A program made the position numbers and the translations under genes. The notes beneath the pieces were generated by a model. It had not been told where the DNA came from, did no database searches, and saw only the letters and a program-made list of their open reading frames with translations. Below, one piece after another: positions 17,255-25,696 of a stretch of DNA of 64,000 nt (its first letter is position 1; each line of letters starts with the position of its first letter). Source of the DNA: Nioella ostreopsis (GTDB lineage: Bacteria; Pseudomonadota; Alphaproteobacteria; Rhodobacterales; Rhodobacteraceae); NCBI RefSeq assembly GCF_004000255.1, contig NZ_RCIQ01000009.1:62001-126000 (forward strand), written 5' to 3'.

Positions 17255-18159
17255 CCCGCACCCTGATGACCATCGGAGAATGCATGGTGGAAATGGCGCC
17301 GGGCGACGACGGGCGCTTTGCCATGGGCTTCGCCGGGGACATGTTCAACAGCGCCTGGTACGCACGGCAGATTGCGGGGAATGGGCTGCGCGTGGCCTTC
17401 CTGTCTGCCACAGGGGACGACGCCGTGTCGGGCGAAATGGAGCACTTCATCCGCGCGGCGGGGGTCGAGCCGCTGCTATCCGTGGTGCCGGGCAAAAGCG
17501 TCGGGCTCTACCTGATCTCGCTGAAGGACGGGGAGCGCAGCTTTTCCTACTGGCGTTCGGATTCCGCCGCGCGGCGGCTGACGGACGGGCTGGACCGCCT
17601 GCCGGGGCTGGTGTCCGGTGACTGGGTTCTGGTCTCTGGCATTACGCTGGCCATTCTGGACGATGACCGGCGCGCGCGGCTGCTTGGGCTGCTGCACGAA
17701 GCGAAATCGCGGGGGGTGCTGGTCGCGCTCGACCCCAATATCCGCCCGCGTCTGTGGACCGACGCCGGTGAGATGCGCCGCCAGATCATGAGGACGGCTG
17801 CGCTGTCAGACCTTGTCCTGCCCTCATTCGACGATGAGGCCGCCCATTTCGGCGATGCCACGCCCGAGGCCACGCTCGCCCGCTACCGCGCGGCGGGGGC
17901 TGCAAGCGTTGTGGTCAAGAACGGGGCGGGCCCTGTGATGGCGTCCGAGGGGGAGGCACCTGCGGTAACGGTTCACCCGCCGACAATCCCTGCCGTGGTC
18001 GATACAACCGCCGCCGGCGATGCCTTCAACGGTGGTTTCCTCAGTGCGCGACTTGCGGGTGCATCCCTGACGGACAGCATTCAAGCGGGATGCGACGTGG
18101 CCGCTCAGGTGATCAGGGCGCGCGGTGCCCTGGTGCCGGTCAAAACCGCCCGAACCTGA
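17251..18159 (+). CDS. kdgK: 2-dehydro-3-deoxygluconokinase (KDG kinase), PfkB family
   Basis: 302 residues. TIGECMVEMAP and GFAGDMFNSAWYARQI at the N-terminus are the sugar-binding motifs of KDG kinases, and the PfkB signature DTTAAGDAFNGGF near residue 251 holds the catalytic Asp. The enzyme phosphorylates 2-keto-3-deoxygluconate to KDPG, downstream of UxuB and UxuA. The ATG at 17251 overlaps the regulator stop (ATGA); an extended open frame to 17215 lies inside the regulator gene. The aldolase that would follow (KdgA/Eda) is not in this window. Confidence 0.92.
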   Translation: MTRTLMTIGECMVEMAPGDDGRFAMGFAGDMFNSAWYARQIAGNGLRVAFLSATGDDAVSGEMEHFIRAAGVEPLLSVVPGKSVGLYLISLKDGERSFSYWRSDSAARRLTDGLDRLPGLVSGDWVLVSGITLAILDDDRRARLLGLLHEAKSRGVLVALDPNIRPRLWTDAGEMRRQIMRTAALSDLVLPSFDDEAAHFGDATPEATLARYRAAGAASVVVKNGAGPVMASEGEAPAVTVHPPTIPAVVDTTAAGDAFNGGFLSARLAGASLTDSIQAGCDVAAQVIRARGALVPVKTART

Positions 18160-18165
18160 TCCGCG

Positions 18166-18798
18166 TCACCGCATCGGTGAAAACAGCGCGTCGGTCAGGG
18201 TGCAGTCCCTCGCCACGTCCGGTGCGCAGGCACGCGGCTCCAGCTCTCGGGTCAGGCAGATGCGCACCTCCTGCACCCGTCCCGCGCGACAGGTGACGGT
18301 CAGCATGTCATCGTTCAGCTGCGGGTTGGCCTCCAGGAATGCCTCTTCGATCACCTCGGCGGGCAGGCGCACTTCGCGGGTCAGCTGGCGCAGCAGGGCG
18401 GGGCGTTCGACACTGTCATAGGCCAGCCGCGACAGGGCGTAATAATCGCTGGCCGACAGGCCCGAGCAGACGCCATGCTTGTTCCACTGATACCAGGCCA
18501 GGCCGGATGTGCCCATGATATCGGCCATGGCGTTGGTCATCCCGCGCGAGGGGTTGCGTTCGACGGTGGGGCAGAAGGCAGGCCAGCCGTCTTCGTATTG
18601 GGGCCAGAGCCCGTGCAGGGTAAAGCCAAAGCCCTGCCCCGGATCGCATTGCGGCGACTCGCGCCCGTCGCCCTCGATGGCGCACCAGGATGGCGTCCAG
18701 CTGAGCGCCATGACGTAGTAATCGAAGTCGCCCGCCGGTTCCCCGTCGGCCCGTGCCATGCCTGCCAGCATGAGAAATGCCAGGATTGCTCTGATCAT
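18166..18798 (-). CDS. Secreted ribonuclease T2 family protein
   Basis: 210 residues with a 17-residue signal peptide ending ARA-DG. Both RNase T2 catalytic segments are intact: FTLHGLWPQY (CAS I, about residues 58-67) and WNKHGVCSG (CAS II), each with its histidine, plus six or more cysteines consistent with periplasmic disulfides. Family knowledge: acid endoribonuclease producing 2',3'-cyclic phosphates. GGAAGGG precedes the ATG. Convergent with kdgK and divergent from the TrcR gene; no operon partner, so its role is probably RNA scavenging. Confidence 0.92.
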   Translation of the reverse strand: MIRAILAFLMLAGMARADGEPAGDFDYYVMALSWTPSWCAIEGDGRESPQCDPGQGFGFTLHGLWPQYEDGWPAFCPTVERNPSRGMTNAMADIMGTSGLAWYQWNKHGVCSGLSASDYYALSRLAYDSVERPALLRQLTREVRLPAEVIEEAFLEANPQLNDDMLTVTCRAGRVQEVRICLTRELEPRACAPDVARDCTLTDALFSPMR

Positions 18799-18845
18799 TT
18801 GCCCTTCCCAAGTCGTGCCTTCCCGCTTATATACGCCTCGACCTC

Positions 18846-18858
18846 CCTTACAATAAGG
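18846..18858. promoter_or_regulatory. Small dyad in the RNase T2 / TrcR divergent promoter region
   Basis: CCTTA-CAA-TAAGG lies in the 131-bp divergent gap, next to an AT-rich TTATATA stretch (18827-18833) that could serve as a -10 region. It may be an operator for the essential-type regulator TrcR, but this is only suggestive. Confidence 0.25.
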
Positions 18859-18929
18859 AAGCGCGGGGCCCGCCCCGCCAGCCGAGTCACGGCACAGGGG
18901 AGATTTGTTTTCGCGAAGGAGCGACCGAG

Positions 18930-19682
18930 ATGAACAAACCGATCATGGCAAAAGCCACAGCCGTCTGGCTGGTGGACAACACCACGCTTTCGTTCAAGCA
19001 GATCGGCGATTTCTGTGGCCTGCACGAGCTGGAGGTCCAGGGCATCGCCGATGGCGATGTGGCAGTCGGCGTCAAGGGCTTTGACCCCGTTGCCAACAAC
19101 CAGCTGACTCAGGATGAAATCGACGCGGCCGAGAAAGACCCGGCGCACAAGCTCAAGCTGAAATTCTACGCCGCCGCCGTCGGTGAGGAAAAGCGCCGTG
19201 GCCCGCGCTACACTCCGCTGTCCAAGCGTCAGGACCGGCCCAACTCGATCCTGTGGCTGGTCAAGTTCCACCCCGAACTGACCGATAGCCAGATCGCAAA
19301 GCTGGTCGGTACCACCAAGCCGACCATTCAGTCGATTCGTGAACGCACCCATTGGAACATCTCCAACATGCAGCCCATCGACCCGGTGGCGCTTGGCCTG
19401 TGCAAACAGTCCGAACTTGATGCCGCCGTGCAGAAGGCCGCCGCCAAGGCCGCCCGGGAAGGCGGCGCAATGAGCGATGATGAACGGCGCAAGCTGGTCT
19501 CGACAGAAACCTCGCTCGGCATGGATACGGAACCGCGCATCCCGTCGTCGATTTCGGGGCTGGAGACCTTCTCGCTCTCCGACAACGAGTCCGAGGACGA
19601 CGACAAGGGCGACCTGCTGGATGCCGACAGCTTCTTCAACCTGCCCTCCGGCGGGGATGACGACGAAGACGAACAGCCCTGA
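18930..19682 (+). CDS. trcR: DUF1013 family cell-cycle transcriptional regulator (TrcR-like)
   Basis: 250 residues. The N-terminal part (MAKATAVWLVDNTTLSFKQI) and the following GVKGFDPVANNQLTQDEI, KRRGPRYTPLSKRQDRPN and a helix-turn-helix-like LTDSQIAKLVGTTKPTIQSI (around residues 112-131) are characteristic of the alphaproteobacterial DUF1013 family. The last 45 residues are strongly acidic (DNESEDDDKGD, DDDEDEQP) and probably disordered. AAGGAG lies upstream of the ATG. Monocistronic, closed by a strong terminator. Members are conserved across Alphaproteobacteria and linked to cell-cycle transcription; the exact regulon here is unknown. Confidence 0.88.
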   Translation: MNKPIMAKATAVWLVDNTTLSFKQIGDFCGLHELEVQGIADGDVAVGVKGFDPVANNQLTQDEIDAAEKDPAHKLKLKFYAAAVGEEKRRGPRYTPLSKRQDRPNSILWLVKFHPELTDSQIAKLVGTTKPTIQSIRERTHWNISNMQPIDPVALGLCKQSELDAAVQKAAAKAAREGGAMSDDERRKLVSTETSLGMDTEPRIPSSISGLETFSLSDNESEDDDKGDLLDADSFFNLPSGGDDDEDEQP

Positions 19683-19705
19683 TCCTTGAGGATCTGGCGC
19701 AATAG

Positions 19706-19736
19706 CCCCCGGTCGCAACGCGGTCGGGGGTTTTTT
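19706..19736 (+). terminator. Rho-independent terminator of trcR
   Basis: An 11-bp stem (19706-19716 with 19720-19730, including two G.U pairs) around a 3-nt loop is followed by six T. It lies 24 nt after the trcR stop. Confidence 0.9.
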
Positions 19737-19791
19737 CTTGGCCCGGCTCCGCGCTAGACTGGCTCCATGCCATTTGGAAGCGGAGTCATTG

Positions 19792-20367
19792 ATGAAACGA
19801 GTTGCCCTTTGTGCCGCGCTTGCCCTGTTGCCGGGTCCCGCCGTTGCAGATGATATTTTCTGCGAGCTGCCATGGTTCGCCCGCAACCTGATCTTCGATC
19901 GGGCCGGGTATTGTTTTGCCTCCCCGCTCGGGCGTGCGACGTTCGACAACACCGGCTGCACCGGATCGGATGTGACCCTGTCAGAGCGGGATCGCGCCGC
20001 CATTGATCATATCCTCGATCTGGAAGAGGTGCTGAGCTGCGCCATCGACAGCAGTGCCCCCCGTCTGGAACATCTGTCCCATTTCGAACATCTGCGGAAT
20101 GCCGACGTGGTGCCCGCCCCGGTTGAACATGAAAGCGGGTGCATCGGATATACCGGCCCGGTCCTGCCCTTGCGCGCCGCGCCGCAGGCAGATGCGCGCG
20201 TGATCGGCGAACTGCGCCCCGGTGACAATGTCGGCTTCATCTTTCTGAATGAAGGCATCTGGGACTACGTGCTGATCAACGATCCGGACGACATGTCAAC
20301 GCTGCGCGACGCGGGATGGGCGCCGGTCGGACTGGGCCGCATCGAGTGCGAGATGTATGCCGGGTAG
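19792..20367 (+). CDS. Secreted YARHG-domain protein with C-terminal SH3-like domain (copy 1)
   Basis: 191 residues: a signal peptide cleaved near VADD (residue 19), then the YARHG-type block WFARNLIFDRAGYCFASPLG followed by LSERDRAAI, and a C-terminal bacterial SH3-like stretch (GPVLPLRAAPQADARVIGEL ... GWAPVG). Several cysteines suggest disulfides. The start at 19792 follows GGAAGCGGAG and gives a clean signal peptide. A paralogue starts 102 nt downstream. The YARHG domain has no assigned biochemistry; an envelope or peptidoglycan-associated role is inferred from secretion plus SH3. Confidence 0.8.
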   Translation: MKRVALCAALALLPGPAVADDIFCELPWFARNLIFDRAGYCFASPLGRATFDNTGCTGSDVTLSERDRAAIDHILDLEEVLSCAIDSSAPRLEHLSHFEHLRNADVVPAPVEHESGCIGYTGPVLPLRAAPQADARVIGELRPGDNVGFIFLNEGIWDYVLINDPDDMSTLRDAGWAPVGLGRIECEMYAG

Positions 20368-20383
20368 CCCATCGGTCCACGAC

Positions 20384-20417
20384 GTGCAAAGCGCCGGATT
20401 TCAGCGCGTTTTTGCAC
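20384..20417 (+). terminator. Hairpin between the two YARHG genes
   Basis: GTGCAAA (20384-20390) pairs with TTTGCAC (20411-20417), and GCGC with GCGC inside, followed internally by a T-run on the plus strand. It could terminate the first YARHG gene, giving separate transcripts. Confidence 0.45.
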
Positions 20418-20469
20418 TGAACAGGCCGGTACTCTATACTTGCAACAAACGTCGCACCGGAGGAATGCC

Positions 20470-21048
20470 ATGCCCCGTCTTGTCTTTGCGCTCGCCCTGC
20501 TTGGCCTGTCAGGCCCGGTTTTTGCAAACGAGCCCTATTGCGAGGAACCCTGGTTCATTCGCAACCTGATATTCGACCGCGCCGGATACTGTTTCTCCTC
20601 ACCGCTTGGGCAGGCAATCTTCGACAATGCGGACTGCACCGGAACCGATGTGACGCTTTCAGAACGCGACCGAGACGCGGTTGCCCGGATCAGAGAACTG
20701 GAGAGCTGGCTGAACTGCGACATGGACACATCGGTCAGGACCTTGGTCACTTTGCCAGAGCTTGACCAGCTGCGTCGCTTCGCAGTGCTGCCGATCCCTG
20801 TCGACGCCGCCAGCGGCTGTATCGGCTATCTCGGCCCGGAGCTGCCGCTGCTGGTTGCACCGGAGGCATATGGAGGACCGGTCATGGGCTACCTGACGCG
20901 GGAGAGCAGCATCCTGTTCGACTTCCTGCCGGAGAATGGGTGGGAATTCGTTACCGTGCACCCCAACGGGTGGGAAGGCCCGCCCGGCCCATCCGGCTGG
21001 GTCGAACTGGGGCAGCAACAGCCACAATGCCGCGAGATCGCGGGTTAG
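20470..21048 (+). CDS. Secreted YARHG-domain protein with C-terminal SH3-like domain (copy 2)
   Basis: 192 residues with a signal peptide ending FA-NE (residue 19). WFIRNLIFDRAGYCFSSPLG and CTGTDVTLSERDRDAVARI are near-identical to copy 1, and the C-terminal part again has SH3-like features (GPELPLLVAPEAYGGPVMGY ... GWVELG). The first 70 mature residues are much better conserved between the copies than the middle, pointing to tandem duplication followed by divergence of the variable linker. GGAGG precedes the ATG at 20470. Function unknown; periplasmic location inferred. Confidence 0.8.
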   Translation: MPRLVFALALLGLSGPVFANEPYCEEPWFIRNLIFDRAGYCFSSPLGQAIFDNADCTGTDVTLSERDRDAVARIRELESWLNCDMDTSVRTLVTLPELDQLRRFAVLPIPVDAASGCIGYLGPELPLLVAPEAYGGPVMGYLTRESSILFDFLPENGWEFVTVHPNGWEGPPGPSGWVELGQQQPQCREIAG

Positions 21049-21066
21049 CGGCCTATCGGTCGCGCC

Positions 21067-21876
21067 TCAGTGGGCCGCCGTTCCGACGCTATCCAGCAGC
21101 GTGCGGCCGCCATCCACGGTGATCACTTCGCCGGTCACGAAGGCCGCGCCATCGGAGCACAGGAACTGCACCGCGCCCGTGACCTCGCGCGCCGAGGCAA
21201 TGCGGCCCATGGGCGTGCAATGCTTGATCTCCTGCCGCAGGTCGCGATTGTCCTTCAGCGATTCCTTCAGGCTGTTCGACATGAGCGACCCGAAGGCCAC
21301 ACCGTTCACGCGAATCCGGTGCGGGGCCAGCGCCACGGCCAGACTGCGCGTGGCCTGATCCAGCGCCGCGGCGCTGATCGAATAGGCCAGCAGATCGGGA
21401 TGGGTGCGCCGTGCGGCGATGGAGGACAGGTTGACGATCGCCCCGATCGGGCCCTCTTCGACACCATCTTCCTCTGCCTGCGCGATCATCCGCTTGGCCA
21501 CCGCCTGAGACAGCCGCAGCGCGGTGAACATATTCTGCTCCATCAGCGTCTCGACCGTCTTGTCGGACGGGTCCAGCGGGTCGGATGACATCACCTGACG
21601 CGACGCATTCACAAGGATATCGACCCGGTCGAAGGCGTCGATAGTGGCCGACAGCAGATTGGCCACGGTCAGCCTTTCCCGCAGATCACCGGCGAAATAG
21701 CGCACCCGGCTTTCTTCCTTCACGAAATCCCCGACAACATCGGCAAGGCGTGTCTCGTCCCGGTCGGCCAGCATCACCTTGGCGCCGCGTTCGATGAAAT
21801 GGCGGGCAATCGCCAGCCCGACGCCATTGGCCGCGCCGGTGATGATGGCCGTTTTGCCCTGGATGGAAAGCGACAT
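21067..21876 (-). CDS. SDR family oxidoreductase
   Basis: 269 residues. Cofactor motif TGAANGVGLAIA (residues 14-25), DRDE after the second strand (NAD preference likely), VNASRQ, catalytic serine in NLSSIAA, and the expected YxxxK replaced by YSISAAALD: the tyrosine is present (LLAYSIS) but the lysine position is Ala. The C-terminus VTGEVITVDGG is typical. Loss of the lysine suggests altered or no classical dehydrogenase activity. Convergent with the YARHG gene; 20 nt downstream of the RsmC-like gene and probably co-transcribed with it. Substrate not deducible. Confidence 0.8.
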   Translation of the reverse strand: MSLSIQGKTAIITGAANGVGLAIARHFIERGAKVMLADRDETRLADVVGDFVKEESRVRYFAGDLRERLTVANLLSATIDAFDRVDILVNASRQVMSSDPLDPSDKTVETLMEQNMFTALRLSQAVAKRMIAQAEEDGVEEGPIGAIVNLSSIAARRTHPDLLAYSISAAALDQATRSLAVALAPHRIRVNGVAFGSLMSNSLKESLKDNRDLRQEIKHCTPMGRIASAREVTGAVQFLCSDGAAFVTGEVITVDGGRTLLDSVGTAAH

Positions 21877-21896
21877 GGTCCGTCTCCGTTCGTCCC

Positions 21897-22904
21897 TCAG
21901 CCGCGGCGCGTGCCCTTGGGCTTGCCCGCCTGATAGAGTTTGTAGCCCGCAATTTCCGCCAGCAGCTTGCCGGTGCCGAAATGCGCTTTCAGCGTCGCTT
22001 CATAGGGCAAATGCTGGTTCGCCACCATGAAGAACTGCCCCGTGGGTTTCAGCATCCGCGCGGCCGCCGCGATAAAGGCCTGCCCAAGCGCGGGGTCGGC
22101 GGCCCGTCCGGTGTGGAACGGCGGGTTCGAGATAATGGCGTCGTAGCGCTCTTCCGGCTCGAACGCCGTTGCATCGGCCCAGAAGAAGCGCGCGCGCGGA
22201 TCGTCCACATTGGCCCGCGCGGCCTGCAATGCGGAGTATTCCGCCTCGATCAGGTCCATCGCCGCGATGCTCTCCTGCTCGTCCAGCAGCACCGCCGACA
22301 TATAGCCCCAGCCCGCCCCCAGATCGGCCGCCCGTCCCTTGAGCTGCGGCACCAGCGCCACCAGAACCTCCGACCCCTGATCGGCACCATCGGGCGAAAA
22401 CATGCCCGGCGCGGTCACGAAGCCATCCTCGGTTTCGCCCGGTTCCGCAATCCAGTCGGCCACGCCGTCGGGCAGGACGTCCGGCCTGGTCAGCCAGAAG
22501 AGCTTGCCATGCGCCTTGGACAGCGTCCCGTCCAGCGGCAGCAGCTTCTTCACCGCCTTGAGGATCGACTCGATCCCCTCATCCTTCTGCCCATCCACCG
22601 CGATCACCCCGCCGGGGCGGACCATTGTCAGCGCCTCGGCCACCAGCGACAGGCTCTCGCCCTTGCTTTTGACGATCTGCACCAGCGCGGCAGCGAACTC
22701 CCCTTCCGGCTCCACCCGCGCATCGAGCTCGCGCGCCGCCAGCCGGTCATGATCGGGGGCAAAACCCTGCACCGCCTGCACCCGGTCCCGGCCAAGCGCT
22801 GAAAAATCCGCCTCGGCCTGGGCACGCAGCACCAGAACGGCACCGGCTTCCGGCCAAGTCATGTCGCCGTCTTCCAGCGCGAGGGTCCAACGATCGGGGG
22901 TCAT
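21897..22904 (-). CDS. rsmC: Class I SAM-dependent methyltransferase, RsmC-like (16S rRNA guanine-N2)
   Basis: 335 residues in two parts, as in RsmC: an N-terminal non-catalytic methyltransferase-like half (GVIAVDGQKDEGIESILKAV) and a C-terminal catalytic half with the SAM motif ADLGAGWGYMSAVLL and the N-methyltransferase signature IISNPPFHTG. RsmC methylates G1207 of 16S rRNA; RlmG is the closest alternative. The upstream gene clpS is 23 nt away on the same strand, so the order clpS-rsmC-SDR may be one transcript. Confidence 0.82.
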   Translation of the reverse strand: MTPDRWTLALEDGDMTWPEAGAVLVLRAQAEADFSALGRDRVQAVQGFAPDHDRLAARELDARVEPEGEFAAALVQIVKSKGESLSLVAEALTMVRPGGVIAVDGQKDEGIESILKAVKKLLPLDGTLSKAHGKLFWLTRPDVLPDGVADWIAEPGETEDGFVTAPGMFSPDGADQGSEVLVALVPQLKGRAADLGAGWGYMSAVLLDEQESIAAMDLIEAEYSALQAARANVDDPRARFFWADATAFEPEERYDAIISNPPFHTGRAADPALGQAFIAAAARMLKPTGQFFMVANQHLPYEATLKAHFGTGKLLAEIAGYKLYQAGKPKGTRRG

Positions 22905-22927
22905 AGGTCAGGGAACGGCCCGGGCGG

Positions 22928-23272
22928 CTATTCCTCTTTCTCCATGGTGCATTGCAGGGGATGCTGATTGCGGCGGGCGAAATCCATCACCTGCGCCACT
23001 TTGGTTTCTGCGATCTCGTAGGAAAACACGCCCACAACAGCCAGCCCCTTCTTGTGCACCGTCAGCATGATTTCCACCGCCTGGCTGTGGCCGATCCCGA
23101 AGAACCGTTCCAGCACATGCACGACGAATTCCATCGGGGTATAATCGTCATTCAGCAGCAGCACCTTGTACATCGGCGGCCGCTGAGTCTTGGGCTTGGT
23201 CTGCGTCAGCAGATCGGCATCATTGCCGGGGGCAGTCTTGTCCGCCAGATATGTCGGGGTGTCGATTGCCAT
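22928..23272 (-). CDS. clpS: ATP-dependent Clp protease adaptor ClpS
   Basis: 114 residues. A flexible N-terminal tail (about 30 residues) leads to [20 protein letters not shown], the N-degron pocket strand and helix, then [19 protein letters not shown], which contacts the ClpA N-domain. ClpS delivers proteins with destabilising N-terminal residues to ClpAP. ATG at 23272; a GTG three bases upstream is also possible. clpA is not adjacent. Confidence 0.95.
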   Translation of the reverse strand: MAIDTPTYLADKTAPGNDADLLTQTKPKTQRPPMYKVLLLNDDYTPMEFVVHVLERFFGIGHSQAVEIMLTVHKKGLAVVGVFSYEIAETKVAQVMDFARRNQHPLQCTMEKEE

Positions 23273-23379
23273 CACAGGGTTCCGGGAGTCGCAGAGTTTC
23301 GGTAGGGGTCACTATATAAGCTGCTCCCCCTCGCAGAAAAGGGGGGGATTGTCACGCGGTCACGTATCAGGGGGGCAGA

Positions 23380-24084
23380 ATGCCGGTGAAATTGCAAACA
23401 ATCGGTTTCGACGCGGATGATACGCTTTGGCAGAATGAAACGTTCTTTCGCATCACCCAGGCCCGATTTGCCGAGCTGTTGGCCGACTTCACGGAACGCG
23501 ATCACCTGATGGACCGGCTGTTACAGGCGGAAAAGCGCAATATCGGTCGCTACGGGTTCGGCATCAAGGGCTTCATGCTGTCGATGATCGAAACCGCCAT
23601 CGAGGTCACCGACCACCAGGTGCCCGCCAGCGTGATCTCCGAAATCCTTGCCGCCGGGCAGGATATGCTGAGCCACCCGATTCACCTGCTGCCCCATGCG
23701 CAGACGGCGGTGGAGACATTGGCCGATAGCCACCGGATCGTGTTGATCACCAAGGGCGATCTTCTGGATCAGGAACGCAAGCTGGCACAATCCGGGCTTG
23801 GGGATTTGTTCCATGGCGTCGAAATCGTCTCGCACAAGACCCCCGCGATCTATGCAAGCGCCTTCGCCCGTCATGGCACCGGCCCCGAAAGCGCCATGAT
23901 GGTCGGCAATTCAATGAAATCCGACGTGGTGCCCGCGATCGAAGCCGGGGCCTTCGGCACCTATGTGCCCCACGGGCTGACATGGGAGCTGGAACATGCG
24001 GATGCCCCTGACACCCATCCCCGCTTCCGCGAAATCTCTGATCTCTCCGCCCTGCCCGCGCTGATCGACAGTATTGAAACCTGA
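23380..24084 (+). CDS. HAD family hydrolase
   Basis: 234 residues. Motif I is FDADDTLW (residues 9-16), with the nucleophile Asp and acid/base Asp two residues on; motif II is LITKGD; motif III Lys is in VSHKTP; motif IV is MMVGNSMKSDVVPAIEAG. The helical cap between motifs I and II marks it as a subfamily I phosphatase. Preceded by a GGGGG stretch. Substrate unknown; phosphoglycolate- or nucleotidase-like roles are common. Confidence 0.9.
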   Translation: MPVKLQTIGFDADDTLWQNETFFRITQARFAELLADFTERDHLMDRLLQAEKRNIGRYGFGIKGFMLSMIETAIEVTDHQVPASVISEILAAGQDMLSHPIHLLPHAQTAVETLADSHRIVLITKGDLLDQERKLAQSGLGDLFHGVEIVSHKTPAIYASAFARHGTGPESAMMVGNSMKSDVVPAIEAGAFGTYVPHGLTWELEHADAPDTHPRFREISDLSALPALIDSIET

Positions 24085-24092
24085 TCCCCTTC

Positions 24093-24121
24093 TTTCTGGT
24101 CCAGATATTCCCGTCGGAGGC
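24093..24121 (+). repeat. Degenerate copy of the dispersed CTTGG...CCGCCGGAGG motif
   Basis: TCTGGTCCAGATATTCCCGT followed by CGGAGGC matches the two better copies at 33951 and 51013 in order and spacing. It sits just downstream of the HAD gene, in the convergent gap before the MFS gene. The rest of the gap (24122-24212) shows no gene. Confidence 0.5.
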
Positions 24122-24212
24122 ATCCTCTGTTTTCGCCGGCACGGCCCCAAGCTCGACCACCTCATTTTGCCCATCCCGCGGCAACACGCGCAGAGCGGCG
24201 CCCCTTCCCTTC

Positions 24213-25541
24213 CTAGCCCTGCGAAGGCCAGTGCAAGTGTTCATCATCAATGATGATCGGATGACTGTGCCGCCGCGCACCACCATGGGCGCGCAGATGC
24301 GGGTGATCGGGCGGCAGATCCGGGTGGCTGTGTTCAATCATTTCGGGGCGGCTGGCGGGCCAGACCCGCATTGCCAGCAAAACCGAACCGCCCGCGACCA
24401 GCGCCAGCAAGGCGAGCGTCGTCTCAAGCCCCAGCCACGGACCCAACCACCCGGCCGCGGGATAGGCCAGCAGCCAGCAGGCATGGGACAGCGCGAATTG
24501 TGCCGTGAAGATCGCCGGACGGTCCTCCTCATGGGCGGATCGGCGCAGCAACCGGCCCGAGGGCGTCATCACCGCCGAATTGCACAGGCCGAGCACCGCC
24601 CAGACCGCCAGCAACAGGCCCCAGCTTTGCCCCTCGCCCCATAGAACCAGCGCGTAGCCAAACCCGATCAGGGCCAGCCCGGTTCCTCCCGCCAGCATCA
24701 CCGCCCGGTCAGCCAGCCGGATCAGCAACCGGGGCAGCACCAGCGCCGCCAGCATCGACCCCGCCCCGAAGGCCGCCATGGCAATGGCCACCTCCCGCTC
24801 CCCTCCGTCAAATCGCCCCCGCACCAGGACCACCGTATCGACCAGCACGAAGGCGATGACGGCGGCGACGGCCATGTTCAGGGCCAGCAACCCCCGCAAG
24901 CGGGGCGTGGCGAGGTAAATGAACGTCCCGCGCGTCAGGCGCTCCCGGAAGGGTCTCTGCGCTCCACTGGCCCGTGCAGGCAGAGACACGCTCAGGATCA
25001 GAGCCGCCGAGATCAGGAACCCCGCAACGGTGCCGACGAACAGCATCGAATAGCTCATGACGAGCAGCAGAAGCCCGGCAATCGTCGGGCTGAGCAGGTT
25101 TTCCAGATCATAGGCGAGCCGCGACAGCGACAGGGCGTTGGTATAATCGGCCTCATCTGTCAGCACATCGGGGATGGTGGCCTGAAAGGCGGGCGTGAAG
25201 CTGGCCGACGCCGCCTGCAACACGAAGATCAGCCCGTAGATCTGCCAAACCCCGTCGATGAAGGGCAGCGCCAGAGCCACGCTCGCCCGGATCAGGTCCG
25301 CCCCCACCAGCACCACCTTGCGTGGCAGATGCGCCAATGCGGCGGCCAGAACTGGTGATAACACGACATAGGCCACCATCTTCAGCGTCAGCGCCGTGCC
25401 CAGAACCGTGCCCGCCCGATCGCCCGCCAGATCATAGGCCAGCAGCGCCAGCGCCACGGTCAACAGCCCGGTACCAAGCAGCGCCACGACCTGCGCCGCG
25501 AACAACCGGGCAAAAACGGGATGTTTCAGAATGCGCAACAT
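24213..25541 (-). CDS. MFS transporter with histidine-rich C-terminal tail
   Basis: 442 residues with about 12 membrane segments. It starts MLRILKHPVFARLF, with GAGGAA before the ATG at 25541; the longer open frame lacks a ribosome-binding site. After the last helix (LALLALVAGGSVLLAMRVWP) comes a cytoplasmic tail rich in His, Asp and Pro, with blocks HSHPDLPPDHPHLRAHGG, RRHSHP and DDEHLHW. Such tails bind divalent metals such as Ni, Zn or Co in transporters. Metal efflux or metal-sensed transport is an inference; the MFS body alone gives no substrate. Confidence 0.85.
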   Translation of the reverse strand: MLRILKHPVFARLFAAQVVALLGTGLLTVALALLAYDLAGDRAGTVLGTALTLKMVAYVVLSPVLAAALAHLPRKVVLVGADLIRASVALALPFIDGVWQIYGLIFVLQAASASFTPAFQATIPDVLTDEADYTNALSLSRLAYDLENLLSPTIAGLLLLVMSYSMLFVGTVAGFLISAALILSVSLPARASGAQRPFRERLTRGTFIYLATPRLRGLLALNMAVAAVIAFVLVDTVVLVRGRFDGGEREVAIAMAAFGAGSMLAALVLPRLLIRLADRAVMLAGGTGLALIGFGYALVLWGEGQSWGLLLAVWAVLGLCNSAVMTPSGRLLRRSAHEEDRPAIFTAQFALSHACWLLAYPAAGWLGPWLGLETTLALLALVAGGSVLLAMRVWPASRPEMIEHSHPDLPPDHPHLRAHGGARRHSHPIIIDDEHLHWPSQG

Positions 25542-25696
25542 GGCAGTTTCTTCCTCGGACCGGGCCATATGCCACGTATTCAGCGACAAAAGCGGCCCGG
25601 CAGCAATCCCTGGTACCGGCAAGACGCACGCGCGCGACCCGCCTCCCGTTCGGCCCAGAGCACACCCCACCGGTCCAAACCTGCCTCACCCCCGTC

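Noticed and set aside
24122-24212. Possible fifth copy of the structured repeat after the HAD gene
   Set aside because: GCGGCAACACGCG resembles the entry motif, but the central hairpin and the TCCCGGGTCGA block are missing.
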